DNA from: an uncultured Bacteroidota bacterium
Lineage (GTDB): Bacteria > Bacteroidota > Bacteroidia > Flavobacteriales_F > PHOS-HE28
Length of the DNA stretch: 64,000 bases
Assembly: GCA_902826215.1 (NCBI GenBank)
Contig: CADEDY010000002.1
Span: forward strand, 62,001 to 126,000
Reading direction: 5' to 3'
Below the pieces are notes generated by a model. The model was not told where the DNA came from, did not search any database, and was given only the letters and a program-made list of their open reading frames with translations. Shown here one piece after another: positions 10,901-18,024 of the stretch. Position numbers and translations under genes: made by a program. Position 1 is the stretch's first letter. The number at the start of each line of letters is the position of its first letter.

Positions 10901-13900
10901 ATACGCCGGTGACCATCGCCGTGCTGGCCAACGACAACGATGCCATTGACAACAGTGGCATGGACCCCGCCTCGGTGATCGTGATCGATGGACCCGCCAA
11001 CGGCACCACCAGCGTGAACCCCGATGGTACCGTGAACTACACGCCAGCGACCGACTTCACCGGAACGGACACCTTCACTTATGTGGCCTGCGACCTGGGC
11101 GTGCCGCTGCCGGCCCTGTGTGACACCGCCGTGGTGGTGATCAATGTGCAATCCCTGGTGGATGCGCCCGTGGCCGTGAACGATGACGGTGGCGAACTCA
11201 TTGAAGATGGAGCCGATGGAACGGTGAACATCCTCACCAACGACACCGATGTGGATGGCAACCCAAGCGCACCCACCAACGGCGCTGGGCAGTTCACCGT
11301 GGACCTGGACCTGGGTACCACCGGCCTGCAGACCTCCTTCACCAATGCACAGGGTGAATGGACCTACGATACCGCCACAGGTGTGGTCACCTTCAACCCG
11401 GCCGACAACGTCAACGGGGTGATCTCCATCTCCTACCAACTCTGCGATCCCACTGCGCTCTGCGACAACGCCACCATCAGCTTCAACGTGCTGCCGGTGA
11501 ACGATGTGCCCCTGGCCAACGATGATGCGGCAAGCACCGAGGAGGACACTGACGTGACCATCGATGTGCTGGGCAACGACAACGATGACACCGACAACAG
11601 TGGACTGGATGTGGGCTCGGTGAACGTGATCGATGGTCCGAACAACGGTACGGCCACGGTGAACGGCGATGGCAGCATCACCTACACCCCGGCTGCGAAC
11701 TATGCCGGCACTGACACGCTGACCTATGTGGTGTGCGACCTCGGTGTGCCGCTGCCTGCGCTCTGCGACACCGCCATCGTGGTCATCACTGTGGATCCGC
11801 TGAACGATGCGCCCATCATCACCGATGGAAATGGCATCCCGGTGGATAGCGCCACGGCCGCTACGCCCGAAGACCAAGCCATCATCCTCTGCCTGAGCGT
11901 GACCGATGCGGATGGTGACGTGGTGGATGTGACCGGCGTCCTGAATGGTCCGGCCTTCGGTACCATCAGCGGACTGAACGACAACGACACCTGCTTCACC
12001 TATACACCGGACGTCAACTTCTTCGGCACGGACAGCTTGCTCGTGGTGGTGTGCGATGTGAACGGCGCTTGCGACACGGTCTATGTGGGCATCACGGTGA
12101 CCCCGGTGAATGACGCCCCGCTTGCGGTGGATGATGCGGCGAGCACCGATGAGGACACTGATGTGACCGTCGATGTGCTGGGCAACGACAACGACGATGC
12201 GGACAACAGCGGGCTGGATGTTGGCTCGGTGAGTGTGATCGACGGACCGAACAACGGCAACGCTACGGTGAATGGCGACGGCAGCATCACCTACACACCC
12301 GATCAGAACTTCAACGGTGCTGATACGCTGACCTACGTGGTTTGTGACCTCGGCGTGCCGCTGCCTGCATTGTGCGACACGGCGATCGTGGTGATCACGG
12401 TGATCCCGGTGAACGATGCGCCCTTCATCACGCCTACGGATACCATCTTCACCAGCACCGGTGTGGATACGCCGCTGACCCTGTGCGTGAACGTTACTGA
12501 TGCCGATGGCGACGACCTGGACATCACGAGTGTGTTGCTGGACCCGCTGAACGGTACGCTGAGCGGCCTGGCCGATGGCGACACCTGCTTCACCTACACA
12601 CCGGATCCCGGCTACACCGGTGGTGACACGCTCACGATCAGCATCTGCGACCCCTTCGGTCTGTGCGATACGGTGGTGGTGGTGATCGACGTGATCCCCA
12701 ACCTGCCGCCGGTGATCGTGGATGAGGGTGGCACGCCCATCGACAGCATCGCGATAACAACGCCGGAGGAGGAGGCCATCACCGTGTGCTTGAACGCGAT
12801 CGATCCCGATGGTGACGCGGTGGATGTGACCGGCTTCTTGGACGGCCCGGCCTTCGGAACCATAACGGGGCTGAACGACAATGACACCTGCTTCACCTAC
12901 ACACCGGACGTCAACTTCTTCGGCACGGATAGCGTGCTGGTGGTGGTGTGCGATGTGAACGGCGGCTGCGACACGCTCTACGTGGGTATCACCGTGACGC
13001 CGCTGAACGATGCTCCGCTGGCCGTGGATGATGCAGCAAGCACGGATGAGGATACCGCCATCACCATCGATGTGCTGGGCAACGATAACGATGACGCGGA
13101 TAACAGCGGTCTGGATGTCGGCTCGGTGAGCGTGATCGATGGACCGAGCAACGGCACGGCCACAGTGAACGGCGACGGCAGCATCACCTACACGCCCGAT
13201 CCGAACTTCAGCGGCACCGATACACTGACCTATGTGGTGTGCGACCTCGGTGTGCCGCTGCCAGCGCTGTGCGACACGGCGATCGTGGTGATCACGGTGG
13301 ACCCGGTGAACGATGCGCCGATCATCACCGATGGCAACACCAACCCCACCGACACGCTCTTCACCAGCACGGATGTGAACGTCCCCCTGCTGGTGTGCGT
13401 GAACGTGAGCGATGCGGATGGCGACGACCTGGACATCACCAGTGTGCTGCTGGCCCCACTGAACGGCACGCTGAGCGGCCTGGCCGATGGCGATACCTGC
13501 TTCACCTACACACCGGACCCCGGATATACCGGTGGCGATACGCTCACGATCAGCATCTGCGACCCCTTCGGTCTGTGTGACACGGTGGTGGTGGTGATCA
13601 ACGTGATCCCCAACCTGCCGCCCATCGCGGTGGATGATACAGCGAGTGTGGTCACCGGCAACACGGTCGATATCGATGTGCAGGGCAATGACAGCGATCC
13701 CGAGGGTGGACCACTCACCACCACCAGCGCCACGGCCGACAATGGTACCGTGGTGATCAACGGCAACGGCACCATCACCTACACACCCAACCAAGGCTTC
13801 TGCGGCACGGACACCATCACCTACACCGTATGCGACGATGCGGGCTTCTGCGACAGCGCCATCGTGCTCGTGCAGGTGCTCTGTCCGCCGGTGGCTGTTG

Positions 13901-14715
13901 ATGATGCGGTATCCACCAACGAGGACACCTCCGTGGTGATCGATCCGCTGGATAACGATACCGATGGCAACGGCGATGTGCTCGACATCACCTCCGCCAC
14001 TGCGGGTAACGGTACGGTCACCATCAACGACGATGGCACCATCACCTACGTCCCCAACCCCAACTACTGCGGTACGGACACCATCACCTACACCGTGTGC
14101 GACGGATCCGGCTTGTGCGACACAGGCATCATCTTGGTGACGGTGGTGTGCGTGAACGACCCGCCCATTGCGGTGGATGATGTGGCCAACACCGGCGAAG
14201 GCGATCCGGTGACCGTGGACGTGACGGACAACGATAGCGATGTGGACGGTGACATCCTCACGGTGACCAACGCCTCGGCCGGCAATGGGACGGTGGTGAT
14301 CAACGGCAACGGTACTATCACCTACACACCGAACGAAGGCTTCTGCGGCACGGACACCATCACCTACACCGTGTGCGATCCAGGCCCGCTGTGCGACCAG
14401 GCCATCGTGGTGGTCACTGTGGCCTGCGATCCGGACGAGGTGTTGATCCCGCAGGGCTTCTCGCCCAACGGCGACGGCATCGGTGACACCTGGGTGATCA
14501 CCGGACTGGAACTGTATCCGCAGGCCAGCGTGCAGATCTTCAACCGCTACGGCAACGTGGTCTACGAGGCCACACCCTACGCCAACGACTGGGATGGCAC
14601 CAACACCAACGGCCTCTCCGTGGGTGACCAGCTGCCCATCGGCACCTACTGGTACATCCTCGATCCCGGCAACGGTGAAGAACCGTGGTCCGGCTATGTC
14701 TACCTGAACCGCTGA
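4918..14715 (+). CDS. Giant tandem-module surface protein with type B T9SS (CHU_C) sorting domain
   Basis: A 3265-residue secreted protein. A signal peptide (MRALLSGLFLVILAIRTTAQ) is followed by a cysteine-poor N-terminal region with a very Gly-rich stretch (about 290-490, runs such as GGGGGN). A DUF11-like domain follows at about 519-680 (MSVTKTSASAT..., VRDLLPSGFSF). Then come 24 tandem Ig/cadherin-like 'tandem-95' modules at about 691-3174, most opening VNDxPxAxDD and containing a GTDTxTYxxCDxxGxCD strand pair. The last ~90 residues (VLIPQGFSPNGDG..., QIFNRYGNVVYE, PIGTYWYILD) are a CHU_C/gliding-type sorting domain. It is probably exported by T9SS and held on the surface by the PorP/SprF protein encoded 23 bp downstream. 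The fold and export are well supported; the ligand is unknown. Confidence 0.93.
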   Translation: MRALLSGLFLVILAIRTTAQVAVCGTPGIDGPANAAAVINSYFAINGNQSVPAGSTSLVLGAVPATDASGNTYGSIAIAPGDLVLIIQMQDADITTANSDLYGGNSATGGPDGLGGTGYTALNSTGRYEYLVATNSVALTGGTLTFRAGGTGGGTVFGYVNQDGTATVSQKRFQVVRVPQYSNLTLTSDLICPPWNGSAGGVLAFDVAGSFNFGGFTVNANARGFRGGYQDQAASGANVSTTYVTTSLTESSGKGENIAGTPRYMWNGFNPVDLGATWNGFPGGDFGRGAPGNGGGGGNDHNAGGGGGGNGGAGGVGGLGWQGAGGTNPSGGRPGVGIPQALGRLYLGGGGGGGDANNATTGVRGGVGGGLVIMNVGNIVGAGTITANGSDGEPGVFGTAPDGAGGGGGAGTIFVNASQPSPTANLTLQANGGRGGNTLNDNGFEHGPGGGGGGGVIWYNLPGATISAVVTGGASGRANNGAGIVHGSADGQGGSANVFASASLPTYLQGTSASCLPTMSVTKTSASATSGLSVPQGANTTYTLVASNATSGGGAAAVQVRDLLPSGFSFVSATATYANGASGPATLTNQGTAQEPVLGDFALPAGGTVTIELTVSVNAAQAPGVYHNGAEISYPDPTRTSASPDRRISPATNAYAGSNTTYQTGGSVPGSNYSNAVGGPAGENVFVLAIPRPGNDAFTMNEDAVLSDVLSTNDSDADDPLSSLIWSLLDGGTAAANGTVVVNANGTFTYTPNPNVNGTFVFEYNLCDDDGLCGVGTVSITVNALPDAPVANDDNGGTLTEDGPNGFVNILTNDTDADGNPSGPTNGVGQFTVDLDLTTAGLQTTITTAQGTWIYNPANGAIDLALAANVNGPVTLPYRLCDPTGLCDDATITFTVTAVNDVPIANNDNGGTLQEDGPNGTINVLLNDTDADGNPTAPTNNFGQFSVDLDPDAVGLQIIFTTTQGVWTYSGATGVVTFDPATDFNGTATLTYVLCDPAFGCDDAVITFTVDPVNDPPVANNDAVTIAEDGQATLSVVTNDNDIADGGALDLTSLTVIDGPNSGTAVANTDGTITYTPGLNFTGNDTVTYRICDLGTPLPALCSTAILVITVTPVNDGPVANDDTGASLTEDGPNGTVSILTNDTDVDGNPAAPTNGPGQFTVDLNAGTAGIQTTVTNAQGVWTYNATTGVVTFDPADNFNGTATLTYVLCDAAGLCDNAVITFGVTAVNDAPVANDDNGGSIIEDGANGIVDILTNDTDVEGNPTAPTNGPGQFTVDMDLATAGVQATITTAQGVWTYNPAIGLVVFDPANNFTGSATTSYRLCDAAGLCDDALITFTVTAVNDAPVANDDNGGNLVEDGANGTVSVLLNDTDAEGNPSAPTNNAGQFSVDLDPATVGLQTSFTNAQGVWTYSGVTGVVTFDPATHFTGTATLTYQLCDPGPLCDNAVITFVVGPVNDPPVANDDAVTIAEGAVATLNVLTNDNDLIDGGGLDLSSLTVIDGPNSGTAVANTDGTITYTPGPDFNGNDTVTYRICDLGTPLPALCSTALFVITVTPVNDPPVATDDNGGTLTEDGPNGTVSILPNDTDAEGNPTAPTNGVGQFTVDLAPGAPGVQTSFTSPQGVWTYDAATGVVTFDPATNFTGTATTTYTLCDPQGLCDNAVITFVVNPVNDAPVATDDNGGSILEDGPNGTINVLLNDTDPDGNPTAPTNGAGQFTVDLDVNTPGLQTTVTTAQGVWSYDAATGFVSFDGAEHFNGTVNLTYQLCDPDGLCDPATITFIVAPVNDPPVANDDVDNMLPNTTLITNVWANDNDLLDQSPVDAASITIIGGPDNGTAVANPDGTISYTPTANYVGNDTITYRICDLGVPAPALCDTAILVITVTNAFPLAVDDNVLLNEDAFVVITVLQNDDAVSGVLVPSSVQVTVAPVNGTAVANADGTVTYTPGPNFNGTDVFNYTVCNDQGFCSIATVLIAVNAVNDVPVVNDDAATTDEDTPVTIAVLANDNDAIDNSGMDPASVIVIDGPANGTTSVNPDGTVNYTPATDFTGTDTFTYVACDLGVPLPALCDTAVVVINVQSLVDAPVAVNDDGGELIEDGADGTVNILTNDTDVDGNPSAPTNGAGQFTVDLDLGTTGLQTSFTNAQGEWTYDTATGVVTFNPADNVNGVISISYQLCDPTALCDNATISFNVLPVNDVPLANDDAASTEEDTDVTIDVLGNDNDDTDNSGLDVGSVNVIDGPNNGTATVNGDGSITYTPAANYAGTDTLTYVVCDLGVPLPALCDTAIVVITVDPLNDAPIITDGNGIPVDSATAATPEDQAIILCLSVTDADGDVVDVTGVLNGPAFGTISGLNDNDTCFTYTPDVNFFGTDSLLVVVCDVNGACDTVYVGITVTPVNDAPLAVDDAASTDEDTDVTVDVLGNDNDDADNSGLDVGSVSVIDGPNNGNATVNGDGSITYTPDQNFNGADTLTYVVCDLGVPLPALCDTAIVVITVIPVNDAPFITPTDTIFTSTGVDTPLTLCVNVTDADGDDLDITSVLLDPLNGTLSGLADGDTCFTYTPDPGYTGGDTLTISICDPFGLCDTVVVVIDVIPNLPPVIVDEGGTPIDSIAITTPEEEAITVCLNAIDPDGDAVDVTGFLDGPAFGTITGLNDNDTCFTYTPDVNFFGTDSVLVVVCDVNGGCDTLYVGITVTPLNDAPLAVDDAASTDEDTAITIDVLGNDNDDADNSGLDVGSVSVIDGPSNGTATVNGDGSITYTPDPNFSGTDTLTYVVCDLGVPLPALCDTAIVVITVDPVNDAPIITDGNTNPTDTLFTSTDVNVPLLVCVNVSDADGDDLDITSVLLAPLNGTLSGLADGDTCFTYTPDPGYTGGDTLTISICDPFGLCDTVVVVINVIPNLPPIAVDDTASVVTGNTVDIDVQGNDSDPEGGPLTTTSATADNGTVVINGNGTITYTPNQGFCGTDTITYTVCDDAGFCDSAIVLVQVLCPPVAVDDAVSTNEDTSVVIDPLDNDTDGNGDVLDITSATAGNGTVTINDDGTITYVPNPNYCGTDTITYTVCDGSGLCDTGIILVTVVCVNDPPIAVDDVANTGEGDPVTVDVTDNDSDVDGDILTVTNASAGNGTVVINGNGTITYTPNEGFCGTDTITYTVCDPGPLCDQAIVVVTVACDPDEVLIPQGFSPNGDGIGDTWVITGLELYPQASVQIFNRYGNVVYEATPYANDWDGTNTNGLSVGDQLPIGTYWYILDPGNGEEPWSGYVYLNR
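6991..14439 (+). repeat. 24 tandem ~95-110-residue beta-sandwich modules
   Basis: By hand I count 24 modules of four main types. Eight are type A (DDNGG...EDGPNGT...NDTDADGNP...TNGxGQFTVDLD), seven type B (NDNDxxDxSGLD...VIDGPNNGTA...DLGVPLPALCDTA), four type C (TDADGDxxD...NDTCFTYTPD) and three type D (DNGTVVINGNGTITYTP...GFCGTDTITY), plus two singletons. Types are interleaved rather than blocked, apart from the three D modules at the end. The DNA is repetitive enough to create very long spurious antisense ORFs. Confidence 0.9.
11800..13611 (+). repeat. ~900-bp segmental duplication of a C-B-C module triplet
   Basis: Residues about 2295-2594 (modules 16-18) and 2595-2898 (modules 19-21) are nearly the same three-module block. 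At the DNA level the copies are offset by 897 bp in the first module and 912 bp in the last; long stretches are identical, for example around DVNFFGTDS and LSGLADGDTCFTYTPD. This is the youngest-looking duplication in the protein. Confidence 0.85.
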
Positions 14716-14738
14716 TCGGCCACGAACAACGCAGAACC

Positions 14739-15674
14739 ATGAGCAGCTTCCGCAACCTCTGCACGGCACTGGCCCTCCTTGGCGGCGCCACCGTGACCTT
14801 CGCCCAGCAGGATCCGCAGTACACCATGTACATGTGGAACATGATGGCCATCAACCCCGGCTACACCGGCAGCGCCGACGTGCTGAACATCACCGCCCTC
14901 GCCCGCCAGCAATGGACCGGCCTGGACGGTGCACCCAGCACGCAGTCCATCGCCCTGCACTCGCCCCTGCGCAACGAGAACATCGCTCTGGGCTTCTCCC
15001 TGGTGAACGACCGCATCGGCCCCGTACACACCACCCTGTTCAACGGCAACTTCGCCTACCGCATCCGCACCGGCGAGAACACCCGCCTTTCCTTCGGGCT
15101 GCAGGCCGGGGTGAACATGCTGCAAGCCAAGCTGGGCGAACTCGCCAACGTATCGGCGAACGACCCCGTCTTCGCGCAGAACGTGGCCAATGAGCTGGCG
15201 CCCAACTTCGGCTTCGGGGTGTACTACTGGGGACGCAAGGGCTTCCTCGGCCTCAGCGCACCCAAGCTGCTGGAGAACGACTACGGTACGGTCGTCACCG
15301 CCACCGGCGATGCTTCCACGCTCACCGAACGCCGCCACTACTTCCTCTCCGGCGGCTACCTCTTCCGCCTCTCCGATGCGCTCCACCTCAGGCCCATGTT
15401 CATGACCAAGGTGGTGGAAGGAGCCCCGTTGAGTGTGGACCTCAACGCCATGTTCATCCTGCGCGAGAAGCTCTGGCTCGGTGCCGCCTACCGCAACCAG
15501 GACAGCTTCGCGGCCATCGCCGCCTTCCAGATCACCGACCAGCTGCGCGCCGGCTATTCCTACGACATGACCACGAGCAACCTGCGCCGCTACAACAACG
15601 GCTCGCACGAGCTCATGCTCAGCTACGACCTGCGCTCCAACAAGGACCGCATCCTCACCCCCCGATTCTTCTGA
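14739..15674 (+). CDS. PorP/SprF family T9SS outer-membrane protein
   Basis: A 311-residue outer-membrane beta-barrel protein of the PorP/SprF family. The N-terminus is a signal peptide ending VTFAQQDPQYTMYMWN; the motif QYTMYMWNMMAINPGYTGS is the family signature, followed by ARQQWTGLDGAPSTQ. Alternating aromatic strands run to the C-terminal DRILTPRFF. In Flavobacterium, SprF is needed for surface display of the giant adhesin SprB. Here the gene sits 23 bp after a CHU_C-tagged giant protein and 5 bp before a PorE-like gene, so the same role is likely for its upstream neighbour. The ATG at 14739 is chosen because it begins the signal peptide. Confidence 0.93.
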   Translation: MSSFRNLCTALALLGGATVTFAQQDPQYTMYMWNMMAINPGYTGSADVLNITALARQQWTGLDGAPSTQSIALHSPLRNENIALGFSLVNDRIGPVHTTLFNGNFAYRIRTGENTRLSFGLQAGVNMLQAKLGELANVSANDPVFAQNVANELAPNFGFGVYYWGRKGFLGLSAPKLLENDYGTVVTATGDASTLTERRHYFLSGGYLFRLSDALHLRPMFMTKVVEGAPLSVDLNAMFILREKLWLGAAYRNQDSFAAIAAFQITDQLRAGYSYDMTTSNLRRYNNGSHELMLSYDLRSNKDRILTPRFF

Positions 15675-15679
15675 CCGCG

Positions 15680-17932
15680 ATGCGCCCACTGCACACCTTC
15701 CCGGCCAACGCCACCCTCACCCTGGGTGCCTTCCTGTCGCTGTCCATCGCCGCGGTGGCCCAGAACGGAGCCCTGCGCCGTGCCGATGCCCGCTACGAGG
15801 CCCTCGCCTTTGCTCAAGCCGCACCGCTCTACGAGGAGGCCGCGCTCAAAGGAGCACCGCTCGATCGTGTGGCCCCCAAGCTCGCGGACAGCTACTGGCG
15901 CATGCGCGACCTGTCCCGCGCCAACACCTGGTACGCCCGCCTGGCCACCCGTCCCAACCCCGAACCACTGCACCTGTACCGCTACAGCGAGACCCTCCGC
16001 AGCCTGGGCCGCTTCAGCGCCGCCGACTCGGTGATCCAGCGCTACGAAGCCATCGCCGCCACGGACTCGCGCGCTGAACGCCAGCGCAACGCACAGGCCT
16101 ACGCGGCCCGACTCGAACAGGCCAACGCCTTCGGGGCACGTCTGCTGAACCTCAACATCAACACCGCGCGCTGCGACATGGGCGCCGCCTACCTCGGCGA
16201 CCGCGTCACCTTCGCCTCCGCGCACCGCCAGGCCGCCGCCGACCGCCAGCACACCTGGAACGGCGAGCCCTTCCTGGACCTATACAGCGGCAAGCCCTCC
16301 AGCAGCGGGGCACTGGCCGATGTCAGCTCCCTCGGTGCACCCTTCAACACCCGCTACCACGACAGCAACACCAGCGCCACCACCGACGCGCGCGAAGTGT
16401 GGTTCACCCGCAACAACTACGAAGGCAGCAAGCGCCGCACCGACGACAAGGGAGTGACCCGCTTGAAGATCTTCAGCAGCACCCGCGATGCCCAGGGTGC
16501 CTGGGCCGATGCCAAACCCTTCCCCTACAACAGCGACAGTTACTCCGTGGGCCACCCTGCCCTCAGCGCCGATGGCAAGCGCCTCTACTTCGCCAGCGAC
16601 CGTCCGGGTGGTGTGGGCGGCACCGACATCTGGTATTGCGAGCGCACGGCCACAGGTGGCTGGGCCGAACCGATCAACGCCGGTCGTGCCGTGAACACCG
16701 AAGGCAACGAGCTCTTCCCCTTCGCCGCGCAGGAAGGACTGCTCTTCTTCGCCAGCGATGGACATCAGGGCCTGGGCGGGCTGGATGTGCTGATGACCAC
16801 CGTGAAGGGCTCCTCCTTCGGTGCAGCGCGCAACCCCGGCGCACCCATCAACAGCCGCAGCGATGACTTCTCCTTCGTGCTGGCCGCCGACGGGCTCAAC
16901 GGCTACCTCACCAGCGATCGTCCCGGTGGCAAGGGCGATGACGACATCTATGCCTTCACACTCACGAAGAAGCCCGGCGTGCGCCAACGCATGGAGGGTG
17001 TGGCGCAGGACCCCGTGACCCGTGCGCCGCTGGCCGGTGTGCGCGTGCTGCTCACCAATGCCCAAGGCACACCTGTTGATTCGGTCGTCACCGCTGCTGA
17101 CGGACGCTACAGCTTCGACGTGGAGCACAGCACCACCTACCGCATCAACGGCACCCTCGCCGACCGCCGTCCCGGTAACGCCGAGCTGCCTGCACTGCCC
17201 GAGGCTGACACCCTGGTGGTGCGCGACCTGGAACTGCTGGAGGCCCGCATGTACACCCTGCTCCTGCGCGTGACCGATGCGGCCACCGGCAAGCCCCTCG
17301 AAGGGGTGCACACCATCCTTTCCAAGAAGCCGGTGGGCACGGTACTGGTGGATGCCAACACGAGCGCCACCGGTGAGCTGCGCACCACCCTGGACAATGC
17401 CGCCAAGGGCGATGCGCTGAACATGACCGTGCGCCTGGAGCGGGAAGGCTACGTGAGCAAGAACCTCACCTACAGCGAGTACATCGGCGCCGATCCGGAG
17501 ATCAAGGTACACGGCGCGCTGGACCTCTCCATGCAACCGCTGGAAGTGGGTGCCGACCTGGGCAAGCTCATCGACATCAAGCCCATCTACTTCGACCTCG
17601 GCAAGCACGCCATCCGCAAGGATGCTGCGGCCGAGCTGGACAAGATCGTCGCGGCCATGAAGGAGTATCCCACCATGATCATTGAACTGGGCAGCCACAC
17701 CGACTGCCGCTCCTCCATCGCCTCCAATGCCGCCCTCAGCGACCGTCGTGCCAAGAGCAGCGCCGCCTACATCGTCAGTAAGGGCATCGTCGCTGATCGC
17801 ATCTCCGGCAAAGGCTATGGCGAAAGCAAGCTGATCAACGGCTGTGCCTGCGAAGGCGCCGTGAAGAGCACCTGCTCCGAGGCCGAACACCAGCTGAACC
17901 GGCGTACGGAGTTCATCATTGTGAAGATGTGA
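15680..17932 (+). CDS. PorE-like TPR / PD40 propeller / CRD / OmpA protein
   Basis: A 750-residue periplasmic protein. After a signal peptide (residues 1-29, ...AAVAQ) come TPR-like helices (about 30-150). A PD40 beta-propeller follows (about 180-430), with HPALSADGKRLYFASDRPGG and repeated FASDG / LTSDRPGGKGDDDIY blades. Two carboxypeptidase-regulatory-like beta domains lie at about 438-520 and 535-630, and an OmpA C-terminal domain at about 640-750 (IYFDLGKHAIRKDA, ELGSHTDCRSS, NRRTEFIIVKM). This is the domain order described for PorE of the T9SS, which binds peptidoglycan and tethers outer-membrane components. It follows the PorP/SprF gene by 5 bp. It could serve this adhesin specifically rather than the core secretion machine. 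Confidence 0.9.
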   Translation: MRPLHTFPANATLTLGAFLSLSIAAVAQNGALRRADARYEALAFAQAAPLYEEAALKGAPLDRVAPKLADSYWRMRDLSRANTWYARLATRPNPEPLHLYRYSETLRSLGRFSAADSVIQRYEAIAATDSRAERQRNAQAYAARLEQANAFGARLLNLNINTARCDMGAAYLGDRVTFASAHRQAAADRQHTWNGEPFLDLYSGKPSSSGALADVSSLGAPFNTRYHDSNTSATTDAREVWFTRNNYEGSKRRTDDKGVTRLKIFSSTRDAQGAWADAKPFPYNSDSYSVGHPALSADGKRLYFASDRPGGVGGTDIWYCERTATGGWAEPINAGRAVNTEGNELFPFAAQEGLLFFASDGHQGLGGLDVLMTTVKGSSFGAARNPGAPINSRSDDFSFVLAADGLNGYLTSDRPGGKGDDDIYAFTLTKKPGVRQRMEGVAQDPVTRAPLAGVRVLLTNAQGTPVDSVVTAADGRYSFDVEHSTTYRINGTLADRRPGNAELPALPEADTLVVRDLELLEARMYTLLLRVTDAATGKPLEGVHTILSKKPVGTVLVDANTSATGELRTTLDNAAKGDALNMTVRLEREGYVSKNLTYSEYIGADPEIKVHGALDLSMQPLEVGADLGKLIDIKPIYFDLGKHAIRKDAAAELDKIVAAMKEYPTMIIELGSHTDCRSSIASNAALSDRRAKSSAAYIVSKGIVADRISGKGYGESKLINGCACEGAVKSTCSEAEHQLNRRTEFIIVKM

Positions 17933-18024
17933 TCGCTGCGTGAGTCCGGTAGCCGAATGCCACTGCTTGCTGCATCCGGTAGGTATGGCGATGCGGACAA
18001 GCGCTTAGCTCGTTCCTTTGTGCC

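Noticed and set aside
4918-14715. Repeated DNA blocks considered as a CRISPR array or transposon cluster
   Set aside because: The repeats stay in one reading frame, have no constant spacer pattern, and encode regular protein modules.
6379-14769. Two very long open frames on the minus strand (1168 and 1587 codons) across the giant gene
   Set aside because: They mirror the repetitive, GC-biased sense codons. Their products are His/Gly/Val-rich with no domain, and the plus strand has a clear signal peptide, modules and sorting domain.
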